Shown piece by piece: positions 36,132 through 44,214 of a stretch of DNA of 64,000 nt. Each line of letters opens with the position of its first letter. Position 1 is the first letter of the stretch. The stretch is from Acidobacteriota bacterium (GTDB taxonomy: Bacteria; Acidobacteriota; Holophagae; Holophagales; Holophagaceae), in NCBI GenBank assembly GCA_016213735.1, contig JACQZU010000012.1, positions 62,001 to 126,000 on the forward strand, written 5' to 3'. The notes beneath the pieces are model-generated. The model saw nothing but the letters and a program-made list of their open reading frames with translations. It did no database searches and had not been told where the DNA came from. The translations under genes were made by a program, and so were the position numbers.

Positions 36132-37835
36132 TCAGGGCCGCCCGTAGCCCTCCCGGTGGACGTCCATCACGGCCCGGCCGCTGGGGTCCACCATCTTCTC
36201 GAAGGCGGCGTCCCACTTGAGGGCCGTGGGGGTGCTGCAGGCCACGCTGCGCTCGAAGGGCACGCAGGCCACCGCCGAGGCGGAGGGGAAGTGCTGCTCG
36301 AAGATCTGGCGGTAGAGGTAGCCCTCCTTGGTCTCGGGGGTCTTGACCGGAAAGCGCTCGCCGGCGCCCCGGAGCATCCCGTCGCTCACCTCGGCTTCGG
36401 CGAAGGCCTTGAGGCCGTCGATCCACCCGTAGCCCACGCCGTCGGAGAACTGCTCCTTCTGCCGCCAGAGCACGGAATCCGGGATGGCGCCGTCGAAGGC
36501 CTTCCGGAGCGGCCACTTCTCGATGGGCCGGTCCCGGGGGGCGTTCCGGGGCACCTTCACCTCGGGATCCAGGTTCATGGCCACGTCCAGGAACTCCCGG
36601 TCCAGGAAGGGCACCCGGGCCTCCACCCCCCAGGCGGCGGAGGACTTGTTGGCCCGGAGGCAGTCGTAGAGGTGCAGCTTGGAGAGCTTGCGGACGGTCT
36701 CCGCGTGCAGTTCCCGGCCGTCCGGCGCCTTGTGGAAGTAGAGGTAGCCGCCGAAGACCTCGTCGGCCCCCTCGCCGGAGAGGATCATCTTGATCCCCAT
36801 GGCCCGGATCTTCCGCATCATGAGGTACATGGGCGTGGAGGCCCGGACGGTGGTGAGGTCGAAGGTCTCCAGGTGGTAGATCACGTCCGACAGGGCGTCC
36901 AGGCCCTCCTGCACGGTGAAGTGGAACTCGTGGTGGACCGAGCCGATGGCCTCGGCCACGGTGCGGGCGGGACCCAGGTCCGGCGCCCCCTTCAGGCCCA
37001 CGGCGAAGGAGTGGAGGCGGGGCCACCAGGCGGGGCTGCGGTCCTGCTCCTCGACGCGCTTGGCGCTGAACTTGGCGGCCGTGGCGGCGATGATGGAACT
37101 GTCCACCCCGCCGCTGATGAGCACGCCGTAGGGCACGTCGCTCATGAGCTGGCGGTGCACGGCGGCTTCCAGGGCCTGCCGGAGGACGCCGGGATCGTAG
37201 GGCTCCATCGGGAGGAAATCCTCCGCGGCCCAGGCGGGTTCGTAGTAGGGCTGGAATCCCTTTTCCGCCTCGCTTCCGAGGAAGTAGTGTCCGGGAGGGA
37301 ACTCCCGGATGCGCTCGCAGACCCCCGTCAGGGCCTTCATCTCGGAGGCCACGTGGAGGTGCTCCTGCCGGTCCCAGCCGAGGTAGAGGGGGATGACCCC
37401 GATGGGATCCCGGGCGATCAGGTAGGTCTTTCTCTTCGGGTCCCACAGCACGAAGGCGAAAATGCCGTTGATGCGGTTGAGGAAATCCTTGGGGTCCAGC
37501 TCGTCGTAAAGGTAGAGGATGACCTCGCAGTCACTGGAGGTCTGGTAGTCGTGGGGCTCCCGCAGCTGGCTTTCCAGCTCCTTGTGGTTGTAGATCTCCC
37601 CGTTCACCGCCAGGACGGCCCCGGTCCAGGCGTCCACCAGGGGCTGGGCCCCGTGCTCCACGTCCACGATGGCGAGGCGCTCGTGGGCCAGGATGGCCCC
37701 CTCGTCGGCGAAGATCCCGCTCCAGTCGGGTCCGCGGTGGCGCAGCAGCCGCGACTGGGCCAGGGCGCGCCTCCGGAGTTCTCCGGCGTCGGAACGTCCG
37801 GGGGCGAGGTCGAGGATCGAGAGAATGCCGCACAT
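36132..37835 (-). CDS. asnB: Asparagine synthetase (glutamine-hydrolysing) AsnB
   Basis: A 567-residue two-domain enzyme that makes asparagine from aspartate, glutamine and ATP. After removal of Met1, Cys2 is the glutaminase nucleophile (MCGIL). Glutamine-site residues are in LRHRGPD and VNGEIYNH; DPIGVIPLY matches the E. coli AsnB type. The synthetase domain has the ATP/PPi loop SGGVDSS at 241-247 and the SGEGADEVFGGY motif. Length fits AsnB-A of enterobacteria (554). The ATG 37835 is preceded by AGGAG seven bases upstream. A terminator hairpin and an Asn-codon leader lie directly upstream, so expression is probably controlled by attenuation. Confidence 0.95.
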   Translation of the reverse strand: MCGILSILDLAPGRSDAGELRRRALAQSRLLRHRGPDWSGIFADEGAILAHERLAIVDVEHGAQPLVDAWTGAVLAVNGEIYNHKELESQLREPHDYQTSSDCEVILYLYDELDPKDFLNRINGIFAFVLWDPKRKTYLIARDPIGVIPLYLGWDRQEHLHVASEMKALTGVCERIREFPPGHYFLGSEAEKGFQPYYEPAWAAEDFLPMEPYDPGVLRQALEAAVHRQLMSDVPYGVLISGGVDSSIIAATAAKFSAKRVEEQDRSPAWWPRLHSFAVGLKGAPDLGPARTVAEAIGSVHHEFHFTVQEGLDALSDVIYHLETFDLTTVRASTPMYLMMRKIRAMGIKMILSGEGADEVFGGYLYFHKAPDGRELHAETVRKLSKLHLYDCLRANKSSAAWGVEARVPFLDREFLDVAMNLDPEVKVPRNAPRDRPIEKWPLRKAFDGAIPDSVLWRQKEQFSDGVGYGWIDGLKAFAEAEVSDGMLRGAGERFPVKTPETKEGYLYRQIFEQHFPSASAVACVPFERSVACSTPTALKWDAAFEKMVDPSGRAVMDVHREGYGRP

Positions 37836-37853
37836 GTTGGACTCCTGAAGTGG

Positions 37854-37891
37854 CCAAAAAACAAAACCCCCGATCCCTTGCGGATCGGGGG
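37854..37891 (-). terminator. asnB leader terminator (attenuator)
   Basis: On the minus strand a perfect 10-bp stem (CCCCCGATCC, loop GCAAG, GGATCGGGGG; 37891-37867) is followed by TTTTGTTTTTT. This is a strong intrinsic terminator that lies only about 20 bases before the asnB ribosome site. An upstream segment, GCGGATCG at 37948-37941, is exactly complementary to CGATCCGC at 37887-37880 in the left arm and loop, so an alternative antiterminator can form. It could also serve as the end of pepQ, but its position after a leader ORF with Asn codons favours attenuation. Confidence 0.8.
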
Positions 37892-37912
37892 TGGTCAGGG
37901 GCTGAGGTCTGT

Positions 37913-38002
37913 CTAGGGCCGACCCGCTCCGTCCCACGCGCGATCCGCGCGGGGGGGCCGGTTATTGTTGCGGTTGTCCTGCCGCTGGAGGATGTGGCTC
38001 AA
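37913..38002 (-). CDS. Putative asnB leader peptide, Asn-rich
   Basis: A 29-codon ORF, TTG at 38002 to TAG at 37913. The predicted peptide begins MSHILQRQ and continues DNRNNNRPP, with Asn at positions 10, 12, 13 and 14. The Asn codons are AAC, AAC, AAT, AAC. An AGGA sequence lies nine bases before the TTG. The ORF ends 21 bases before the terminator stem. A ribosome slowed at the Asn codons would cover the first arm (CCCGCGC, 37953-37947) of the CCCGCGC...GCGCGTGGG hairpin. That would free GCGGATCG to pair with the terminator's left arm. Translation of this ORF is inferred from sequence only. Confidence 0.65.
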   Translation of the reverse strand: MSHILQRQDNRNNNRPPRADRAWDGAGRP

Positions 38003-38024
38003 GTGAATGGATCCTGGCCCTTAG

Positions 38025-38053
38025 AGAATGAGGCCCGGGAAGGCGACCGTCAA
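38025..38053 (-). promoter_or_regulatory. Candidate asnB promoter
   Basis: On the minus strand TTGACG (38053-38048) is followed after exactly 17 bases by CATTCT (38030-38025). The -35 matches five of six consensus bases, the -10 only three. Transcription would start near 38018, giving a short 5' end before the leader-peptide ribosome site AGGA at 38015-38012. The promoter lies between pepQ and the leader ORF. Confidence 0.45.
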
Positions 38054-38060
38054 GCCTGGA

Positions 38061-39383
38061 TCAGGTGGGGAGCTGTTCCCGGGTGAGGTTCCGGCCCCCG
38101 TGCTCCGTCACCAGGATGTTGTCCTCGATGCGGATCCCGCCGCAGGGAATCAGCTCGTCGATGAGCTTCCAATCGAACAGCGCGGCGTGCTCGTTCCCGC
38201 GGAAGGGGCGCAGGAGCATGGGGATGAAGTAGAGGCCGGGCTCGATCGTGAAGACCTGCCGGGGCTCGATGGTGCGCGTGGTGCGCAGGTACGGGTGCTC
38301 CGGGGGAGGCGGCTGCAGGTCGCCCCCGGGGCCGGCCAGCTTGCCGGCGACGTCGTGCACCTGGAGGCCCAGGTGGTGACCCAGGCCGTGGGGATAGAAG
38401 GCACGGGTCAACCCCTTGGCGATGGCCTCCTCGGGACCGGCCTTCAGGATGCCGGCGCTCTGGAGCAGGGCCCCGATCTTCAGGTGGCTGGAGTGGTGCA
38501 GGGCGCCGAAGGAGAGGCCGGGCTTCACCTCCGCGCAGAGCTCCTGCTGCAGCTTCTCCATGCCCACCACCAGCGCGGCGAATCGGGGGTCGCACCCCGG
38601 GCCCGGTGTGGTGCGGGTGATGTCCGAGGCATAGCCCCGGACGTTGGCGCCGCAGTCCAGAAGGAGGGTCTTTCCGTTCCGGAAGGTTCGCTTCCCTTCG
38701 TAGTGGAGGGTGGCGCCCTTTTCATTGAGGGCCACGATGCTGGCGAAGGCCAGGTCGTGGTCCAGGCATCCCACGGCCTGGGCGAAGGCGTGGTGGATCT
38801 CCAGCTCGGAGGCCCCCGCGAGGAACGCGGCCCGGCCGGCCGAGTGTCCCCGGGCGCCCAGGACTGTCGCCTCCTCCATGCAGCGGACCTCGTAGGCGCT
38901 CTTGAAGCTGCGGCCCCAGTCCAGGAAGGCAGTGATGGAGGCAGGGTTGGGGTCCAGCCCCGCGGCCCCGGCCCGGTCCGTCTCGTTCCCGATGTAGGCG
39001 GCCCGCGAAGGCTTCCCGAGGGTCTCCCAGACGGCGTCCAGGGTGGCGCACTCCACGAGGTCGAAGCTGGCCAGCCAGAAGGGCTCCCCGCCCCAGAGCG
39101 CCGCCAGGGGCAGCTGCTCGTACCAGAAGTCCTCCGGGGCGTACCGGATCAGGAGGGGGCGTTTTCCGGCCTCCACCTTGAGAACGTGGTGCGGCCCCCG
39201 CAGGGGGCAGTGGTGGACGAAATGGGGCGTGGAACGGAAGGGGGCTTCCTGGTCGTCGGCGAAGTGGGTGTAGGGCTGGCCGCTGGAGATCACCAGGGCC
39301 TCGTAGCCGGTGTCGGCGAGGGCCCTGGAGGCCCAGGCCAGGCGTTCCGCCAGGTGTTCGCTGAAGAGGGTGCGGAGGTCCAT
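38061..39383 (-). CDS. pepQ: Xaa-Pro dipeptidase (peptidase M24B)
   Basis: A 440-residue metallopeptidase of the length of E. coli PepQ. The pita-bread metal site is visible: LLLDCGANVRGYASDITRT with two Asp, the His block YPHGLGHHLGLQVHD, then FTIEPGLYF and GGIRIEDNILVTEHG with two Glu. It cleaves Xaa-Pro dipeptides in the cytoplasm. Start ATG 39383 (MDLRTLF) is preferred. It lies 54 bases downstream of mqnA on the same strand, and the asnB leader begins about 60 bases after its stop. Confidence 0.9.
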   Translation of the reverse strand: MDLRTLFSEHLAERLAWASRALADTGYEALVISSGQPYTHFADDQEAPFRSTPHFVHHCPLRGPHHVLKVEAGKRPLLIRYAPEDFWYEQLPLAALWGGEPFWLASFDLVECATLDAVWETLGKPSRAAYIGNETDRAGAAGLDPNPASITAFLDWGRSFKSAYEVRCMEEATVLGARGHSAGRAAFLAGASELEIHHAFAQAVGCLDHDLAFASIVALNEKGATLHYEGKRTFRNGKTLLLDCGANVRGYASDITRTTPGPGCDPRFAALVVGMEKLQQELCAEVKPGLSFGALHHSSHLKIGALLQSAGILKAGPEEAIAKGLTRAFYPHGLGHHLGLQVHDVAGKLAGPGGDLQPPPPEHPYLRTTRTIEPRQVFTIEPGLYFIPMLLRPFRGNEHAALFDWKLIDELIPCGGIRIEDNILVTEHGGRNLTREQLPT

Positions 39384-39437
39384 GGTCGTCCTTCCCGAGG
39401 CCCCCATCATGCCATCCCGGGGACGGGCGGGCGGAAC

Positions 39438-40247
39438 CTACAGAAAGCGGAGGGGCTTCGCCTCCGGGGCGAAGCCGTGGCGGACCGCCTTGTCGAAAAA
39501 GAGGGCCAGGCTCTCCCGCTCGGCTTCCCCGAGGGTGTAGCAGATGTTCTCCGTGAGGTATTCGCGCAATTCCGGCTTGGTCCACCCGATGCTGCGCCAG
39601 GCCTCGTCCACGATCTCCCCGAGGTGGTCCATCCCCATCTCCAGGCTGCGGTGGAAGAAGGGGGCCACCCCGCCCGGCAGGGGCAGGGGAGGGGCGTCCT
39701 CGCGGACCAGCCACAGGGCGAACACGAAGGGAAGCCCGGTCCATCGGTGCCATTCCTCCGCGAGGTCGAGCACCAGGAGTCCCTCCCGTCTGGCTCGCAT
39801 GAAGTGGTCCCCGATCAGGACCGCGGCGTCGTTCCCTTCGAGCATGGCGGGCAGGTCGGGCTCCATTTCGGTCACCCGGGGATCGGTTCCGTAGCGCTCC
39901 CGCAGCAGCAGCTGGGCGAGCACGAGGGAGGTCCTGGAACTGCGGTCCAGGGCCAGGCTCCGGATCTCCTCGGGGGGAACCCTGGAAAGGATGCCCACCG
40001 AGCGCACCCGCTTGGGGCTCGCGATGCAGAGGCCCGGCACGATCCGGAGGGCCGGGATCCGAAGGTACTCGATGCTGCTCACGATCCCCGCATCCACCGA
40101 CCCGGCCCGGAGCTGGTCGGCGCAGGCGGAAGGCACGTGGGATTCGAGGTGGACGTACTGGTACCCGAGGCCGTGCTTGAAGCCGTAGTTGAGGGGCGCC
40201 GCGTTGAGGTACTCGATGATGGAAATCCTGAAGGGCAGGCCGCGCAT
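39438..40247 (-). CDS. mqnA: Chorismate dehydratase MqnA (futalosine pathway)
   Basis: A 269-residue periplasmic-binding-like enzyme. The N-terminal RISIIEYLNAAPLNYGF and the SVDAGIVSSIEYLRI and LALDRSSRTSLVLAQLLL blocks match MqnA, which dehydrates chorismate to 3-enolpyruvyl-benzoate at the start of the futalosine route to menaquinone. MqnD shares the fold but not these blocks. Other pathway genes are not in the window. The gene is divergent from ogt, with only 50 bases between the starts. Confidence 0.9.
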   Translation of the reverse strand: MRGLPFRISIIEYLNAAPLNYGFKHGLGYQYVHLESHVPSACADQLRAGSVDAGIVSSIEYLRIPALRIVPGLCIASPKRVRSVGILSRVPPEEIRSLALDRSSRTSLVLAQLLLRERYGTDPRVTEMEPDLPAMLEGNDAAVLIGDHFMRARREGLLVLDLAEEWHRWTGLPFVFALWLVREDAPPLPLPGGVAPFFHRSLEMGMDHLGEIVDEAWRSIGWTKPELREYLTENICYTLGEAERESLALFFDKAVRHGFAPEAKPLRFL

Positions 40248-40297
40248 GGTCCAAGTCTATCCCCCGGCCCCGGGGGCCTTCTGCGATCATTCAGGAC

Positions 40298-40813
40298 ATG
40301 AACCTCTGGCACTACGAGCTGGAGACCCCCCTGGGGCCGATGCGGGCCGCCTTCGACGGGCGGGGGCGCCTGCACGAACTCTCCTTCGGGGGACTGGACC
40401 CCCGGGACACGGTGCCCGTGGCCACCAAGCAGATCCGGGAGGCCCACGCCTTCCTGTCCCGCCAGCTGGCGGCCTACTTCTCCTGCACCCTGCGGACCTT
40501 CACGGTGCCCCTGGCCCCCGAAGGCACCCTCTTCCAGATGAGGGTCTGGGAGGAGCTCCGGCGCATCCCCTTCGGGCAGACCGCCAGCTACCACCAGCTG
40601 GCGGAACGGCTGGGGGAGCCCCGGGCCACCCGGGCCGTGGGGCAGGCCAACGGAGCCAATCCCATCGCCATCCTCATCCCCTGCCACCGGGTCATCGGGG
40701 CGGACGGATCCCTGGTGGGCTACGGGGGCGGCATGGAACGGAAGGAATTCCTCCTGAGGCTGGAGGGGGTCCTCCAGCCGGTGGAGCGGCCCCACGGGCT
40801 CTTCGAGGGCTGA
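40298..40813 (+). CDS. ogt: Methylated-DNA--protein-cysteine methyltransferase
   Basis: A 171-residue DNA repair protein that accepts the methyl group from O6-methylguanine. The active-site motif PCHRVIG has the acceptor Cys129, preceded by ANGANPIAILI and followed by LVGYGGG. The helix-turn-helix region VWEELRRIPFGQTASYHQLAERLG precedes it. Length suits Ogt rather than the two-domain Ada. Its TGA lies in the loop of a small hairpin shared with the convergent speD end. Confidence 0.93.
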   Translation: MNLWHYELETPLGPMRAAFDGRGRLHELSFGGLDPRDTVPVATKQIREAHAFLSRQLAAYFSCTLRTFTVPLAPEGTLFQMRVWEELRRIPFGQTASYHQLAERLGEPRATRAVGQANGANPIAILIPCHRVIGADGSLVGYGGGMERKEFLLRLEGVLQPVERPHGLFEG

Positions 40814-40819
40814 GCCCTC
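40805..40819. terminator. Small hairpin over two convergent stop codons
   Basis: GAGGGC (40805-40810), loop TGA and GCCCTC (40814-40819) form a 6-bp hairpin. The loop is the ogt stop codon, and the speD stop (TCA on the plus strand, 40818-40820) overlaps the right arm. It is short and has no T-run, so terminator function is uncertain. Confidence 0.3.
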
Positions 40820-41189
40820 AGAGGTGGCAGAGCTCCAGCTTGCGGAGGGGCCCACGCTGGTACTCCAGCAGCTCCAGGTCCTCCGCCTTCAGGGCTTCCT
40901 TGAGGACCGCCAGGGCCTTCCGGGGTTCCACCCGGGCCACGCAGGTGAAGAAATCCACGGCCGCGAACCGGTATTCCGGCCAGGTGTGGATGGCCAGGTG
41001 GCTCTCGGCGATGATCACCGCCCCGCTCACGCCCAGGGGGCTGAAGTGATGGAAGTTGTGGGTGATGACCGTGGCGCCGCTGGCCTCCACCGCGGCCAGC
41101 ATGGCCGTCGTGACGTGGTGGAGGTCCGACAGCAGGCCCGCGTCGCAGCCTGAGAATTCCGCCAGGAGGTGTCGCCCGAGGGCCCGCAT
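40818..41189 (-). CDS. speD: S-adenosylmethionine decarboxylase proenzyme
   Basis: A 123-residue class 1B SpeD. Residues match the prokaryotic enzyme exactly: the autocleavage Ser63 in IIAESHLAIHTWPEY (pyruvoyl precursor), the proton donor region His68 and Cys83 in VDFFTC. It supplies the aminopropyl group for spermidine synthesis. It lies 12 bases downstream of the RNA methyltransferase gene on the same strand. A spermidine synthase gene is not seen in the window. Confidence 0.93.
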   Translation of the reverse strand: MRALGRHLLAEFSGCDAGLLSDLHHVTTAMLAAVEASGATVITHNFHHFSPLGVSGAVIIAESHLAIHTWPEYRFAAVDFFTCVARVEPRKALAVLKEALKAEDLELLEYQRGPLRKLELCHL

Positions 41190-41201
41190 GGCTCCAGCCT
41201 A

Positions 41202-42386
41202 TCAGGCGCGCCGGAAGCGCCCGACGAACTCGGCGTGGGGCGTCCAGGGGAAGAGGTCCAGCACCGCCAGCGCCTCCAGCCGCCAGGAGGGGGCCAGGTC
41301 CCGGGCATCCCGGCAGAAGGCGGCACCGTCGCAGCCCACCAGGACCAGGTCCAGGGCCCCGGCGGTGCGGAGCCGGCCGCAAAGCTCGGGACCCAGGCCC
41401 GCCCGGGGCGGGTCCAGGAGCACCAGGTCCCCGGGAGCCCCGAGGTTCTCTGGAAGCCATCGGGCCACGTCCGCCAGGTGGATGTCCGCCTCCAGGCCCA
41501 GGCTCCAGAGATTCTCCGCGGCCCACTCCACCGCCGAAGGCTCGGATTCCACCAGCACGCGCTGGTGAAAACGCGTTCCCAGGAGGGCGCTGAAGAGGCC
41601 GACCCCTCCGAACAAATCGTAGAGTCGGGCCCCCCGCAAGTCCCAACCCTCCAGGACTTCGGCGAAGGCCTCCATGGCCCAGGGCGCGCAGGCCTGGAAG
41701 AAGCCCCCAGGGGCGTGCCCCAGGGCGACCCCTCGGTGGCGGTGCCACAGGGGCGGTGCCCCGGGTTGCCACCCGTCCGGCGCAAGGGCCCAGCTGCGCC
41801 CGTCCTCGGCCGTGGCGGCCACCTCGCCCGAGGGCGTTCCCGTGGCCAGTTCCCACCGCTGCGGGCGAGGCGGGAGCACCCTGGCCTCCAGGGCCTCCGC
41901 CAGCCTGGGGATGGCCCGGGAGAGGGGGTCCGAGGCGGCGGGGCAGGCCTGGACCGGGACGAGGCGGTGGCTGCGGACCCCGTGGTACCCCAGCGCCCGG
42001 CCGTCCCAATGAAGCTGGACCCGGTGCCGCCGCGTGTCCCCCGGGGCAGGGTACCAACGGGCGGGGGGTGCGCCGGGGAGTTGCCGGCGGAGCAGGTCCC
42101 GGACCATGTCCCATTTGAGCTCCGGGCGGGACTCCTCCGCGCCCTGGAGGCTGCAGCCCCCGCATTCCATCGCGGCCGGGCAGAAGGGATCCACCCGCCG
42201 GGGGTCCCTCGTGATCCAGCGCCGGACCACCCCCTCGCCGTGCCCTGACTTCCAACGGACCTCGGCCTCCACTTGCTCCCCCGGGAAGAGGGCCAGGGGG
42301 GCCGACAGGAGCAGGAGGCGGCCGTCCGGGCCCTGGGCCAGCCCTTGGCCACCCCAGGCCAGGCGCTGGATGGGACCCGACCAAAT
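41202..42386 (-). CDS. RNA (uracil-5-)-methyltransferase, TrmA/RlmD family
   Basis: About 394 residues. A TRAM-like N-terminus is followed by a cysteine motif for a 4Fe-4S cluster (FCPAAMECGGCSLQG, with a fourth Cys in VQACPAAS). The SAM site is LYDLFGGVGLFSALLG, followed by VLLDPPRAGLGPEL, and the catalytic Cys lies in LVGCDGAAFCRDARDL. These are the features of m5U methyltransferases acting on rRNA or tRNA; the target is not known. No ATG, GTG or TTG is available at the domain start; ATT 42386 is my tentative choice and the frame stays open to 42737. The upstream region overlaps the start of the divergent HD-GYP gene. Confidence 0.85.
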   Translation of the reverse strand: MWSGPIQRLAWGGQGLAQGPDGRLLLLSAPLALFPGEQVEAEVRWKSGHGEGVVRRWITRDPRRVDPFCPAAMECGGCSLQGAEESRPELKWDMVRDLLRRQLPGAPPARWYPAPGDTRRHRVQLHWDGRALGYHGVRSHRLVPVQACPAASDPLSRAIPRLAEALEARVLPPRPQRWELATGTPSGEVAATAEDGRSWALAPDGWQPGAPPLWHRHRGVALGHAPGGFFQACAPWAMEAFAEVLEGWDLRGARLYDLFGGVGLFSALLGTRFHQRVLVESEPSAVEWAAENLWSLGLEADIHLADVARWLPENLGAPGDLVLLDPPRAGLGPELCGRLRTAGALDLVLVGCDGAAFCRDARDLAPSWRLEALAVLDLFPWTPHAEFVGRFRRA

Positions 42387-42441
42387 TTCCGCCGCCTTGG
42401 CTGGGCTCCGATAGACTGACTCGCGCCGTCCCCGCCGATCC

Positions 42442-44154
42442 GTGCCCTTCACCGTCGCCGTCCCCCTCGAGCACCGTAGCAGCCTCCAGGAACGGCTGCG
42501 CGGGATGCTCCCCGCTGAAACGGCCTGGCTGGAGGCGGGGCCCGCCGAGGTGGTGGTGGGCTGCCCGGGAGAGGGGCGCCTGGCCAGCTGCCCGGCCTGG
42601 CCTGGTTTGGAGGGAGCCCACGCCCTGGTGCTGGCGGGGGTCGAGCGCCGCCTGGACCAGGCCCGGATGGAACGGCTCAACGAAATCGGGCGAGCCCTGG
42701 CCTCCGAGCAGAACCTCGGACGGCTGCTGGACCTCATCCTCAGCCAGGCCCGTGAACTCCTGGGGGCCGAGGCGGGCTCCCTCTACCTGGTGGCGGGAGA
42801 AGGGGAGGCCCGGGAACTGGTCTTCGCCCACACCCAGAACGAGAAGGTGAGCCTGCCCTACCACCGCTTCCGCATGCCCATCTCCACCCGTTCCATCGCC
42901 GGCTTCGTGGCCGCCACGGGGAAGACGCTCAACCTTCCGGATGTCCGGAACCTTCCCGAGGGGGCGCCCTACCAGTTCAACGACCGCTTCGACAAGGAGG
43001 CCGGCTACACCACGGTGTCCATGCTGGTGGTCCCCATGCAGGATACCGAGGGGGAGATCCTGGGCCTGTTGCAGCTCATCAACCGGGTGAGCCCGGCCGG
43101 CGAGTCGGCGGCGAGGGTGGTGCCCTTCCTCTCCAGGGACCAGGCCCTGGCGGAAAGCCTGGCGGGCCAGGCCGGGGTCGCCGTCCGGAATGCCCAGCTC
43201 CGGGAGGAGATCGAAGAACTCCTGGAGGGTTTCGTCAACGCCAGCGTGACGGCCATCGAATCCCGGGACCCCGTCACCAGCGGGCACTCCGGCCGGGTCG
43301 CCGCCCTCACCGTGGGGCTGGCGGAGGCGATCAACGCCACCCCCGACGGGCCTTTCGGAGCCCTCCATTTCTCCGACCGCCAGCTCCGGGAGATCCGGTA
43401 CGCCAGCCTGCTGCACGACTTCGGGAAGGTGGGCGTCCGGGAGCAGGTGCTCGTGAAGGCCAAGAAGCTGGACCCCTGGCGCCTGGAGATCCTGCTCCAG
43501 CGGCTCCGGCAGCGGCAGCTCGAACTGGCCCTGGAGGGGGCGAGGCGGGGAGAGGGCCCCCAGGGTGGGGGCGGGATCGAAGCGCTCCTGGGTGCCGCCC
43601 GGGAGGAGACCGAGCGGCTCATCGACCTCGTCCGGCGCAGCAATGAACCGGCCGTCCTCCCCGAGGAGCTGGCCGAGGGCCTTGCCGCCCTGGAGGGTCT
43701 CCAGGCCATCCACTGGGAGGGGGGGGCTGGCCCCATTTTCGAGCCCGCCGATCTCGCCGCCCTCCGCATCCGGAAGGGCAGCCTTTCCGAATCGGAACGA
43801 CTGGAAATCGAGAGCCACGTCACGCACACCTACCGTTTCCTGAGCCAGATTCCCTGGACCAAGGATCTCCAGGGGGTCCCCGACATCGCCTACGCCCACC
43901 ACGAGCGGCTCACGGGCTCCGGCTACCCCAGGGGCCTGACCAAGGGGCAGATTCCCGTGCAGAGCCGCTGCATGGCGATCACGGACGTGTTCGACGCCCT
44001 CACGGCCCAGGACCGCCCCTACAAGGCCGCCGTTCCCCTCGAGCGCAGCCTCCGCATCCTCGAAATGGAAGCCAGGGACGGACAGCTGGACCCCGACCTC
44101 CTGGGCCTGTTCATCCAGGCCCGGGTCTTCGAGCGCTTGCCACGCCCCGCCTGA
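42442..44154 (+). CDS. GAF and HD-GYP domain protein, predicted c-di-GMP phosphodiesterase
   Basis: A 570-residue regulatory protein. A short N-terminal region is followed by a GAF sensor (about residues 80-240, with GLLQLINRV near its end). The HD-GYP domain follows from about 265 on: ESRDPVTSGHSGRVAAL, LLHDFGKVGVREQVL near 323-337, and HHERLTGSGYPRGL near 486-499 (GSGYP is the GYP motif). A roughly 130-residue insert of helical sequence separates the HD and GYP segments, larger than usual. It would degrade c-di-GMP in response to a ligand of the GAF domain. The GTG 42442 start is uncertain. Single gene, divergent from the methyltransferase. Confidence 0.88.
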   Translation: MPFTVAVPLEHRSSLQERLRGMLPAETAWLEAGPAEVVVGCPGEGRLASCPAWPGLEGAHALVLAGVERRLDQARMERLNEIGRALASEQNLGRLLDLILSQARELLGAEAGSLYLVAGEGEARELVFAHTQNEKVSLPYHRFRMPISTRSIAGFVAATGKTLNLPDVRNLPEGAPYQFNDRFDKEAGYTTVSMLVVPMQDTEGEILGLLQLINRVSPAGESAARVVPFLSRDQALAESLAGQAGVAVRNAQLREEIEELLEGFVNASVTAIESRDPVTSGHSGRVAALTVGLAEAINATPDGPFGALHFSDRQLREIRYASLLHDFGKVGVREQVLVKAKKLDPWRLEILLQRLRQRQLELALEGARRGEGPQGGGGIEALLGAAREETERLIDLVRRSNEPAVLPEELAEGLAALEGLQAIHWEGGAGPIFEPADLAALRIRKGSLSESERLEIESHVTHTYRFLSQIPWTKDLQGVPDIAYAHHERLTGSGYPRGLTKGQIPVQSRCMAITDVFDALTAQDRPYKAAVPLERSLRILEMEARDGQLDPDLLGLFIQARVFERLPRPA

Positions 44155-44214
44155 GGTCAATCCGTTTCATCCCCGCGCGTGCATCCCCTACAATGGCCTC
44201 TTTGGGGAGAACGC

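Noticed and set aside
37867-37891. The hairpin as simple pepQ terminator only
   Set aside because: It lies about 170 bases after the pepQ stop, after a separate promoter-like sequence and an Asn-rich ORF, and can form an alternative structure. Termination of pepQ read-through may be a side role.
40720-44160. A 1146-codon minus-strand open frame across ogt, the methyltransferase and the HD-GYP gene
   Set aside because: It opposes genes with clear family motifs on both strands, and its own translation is low-complexity. Shadow of GC-rich coding DNA.
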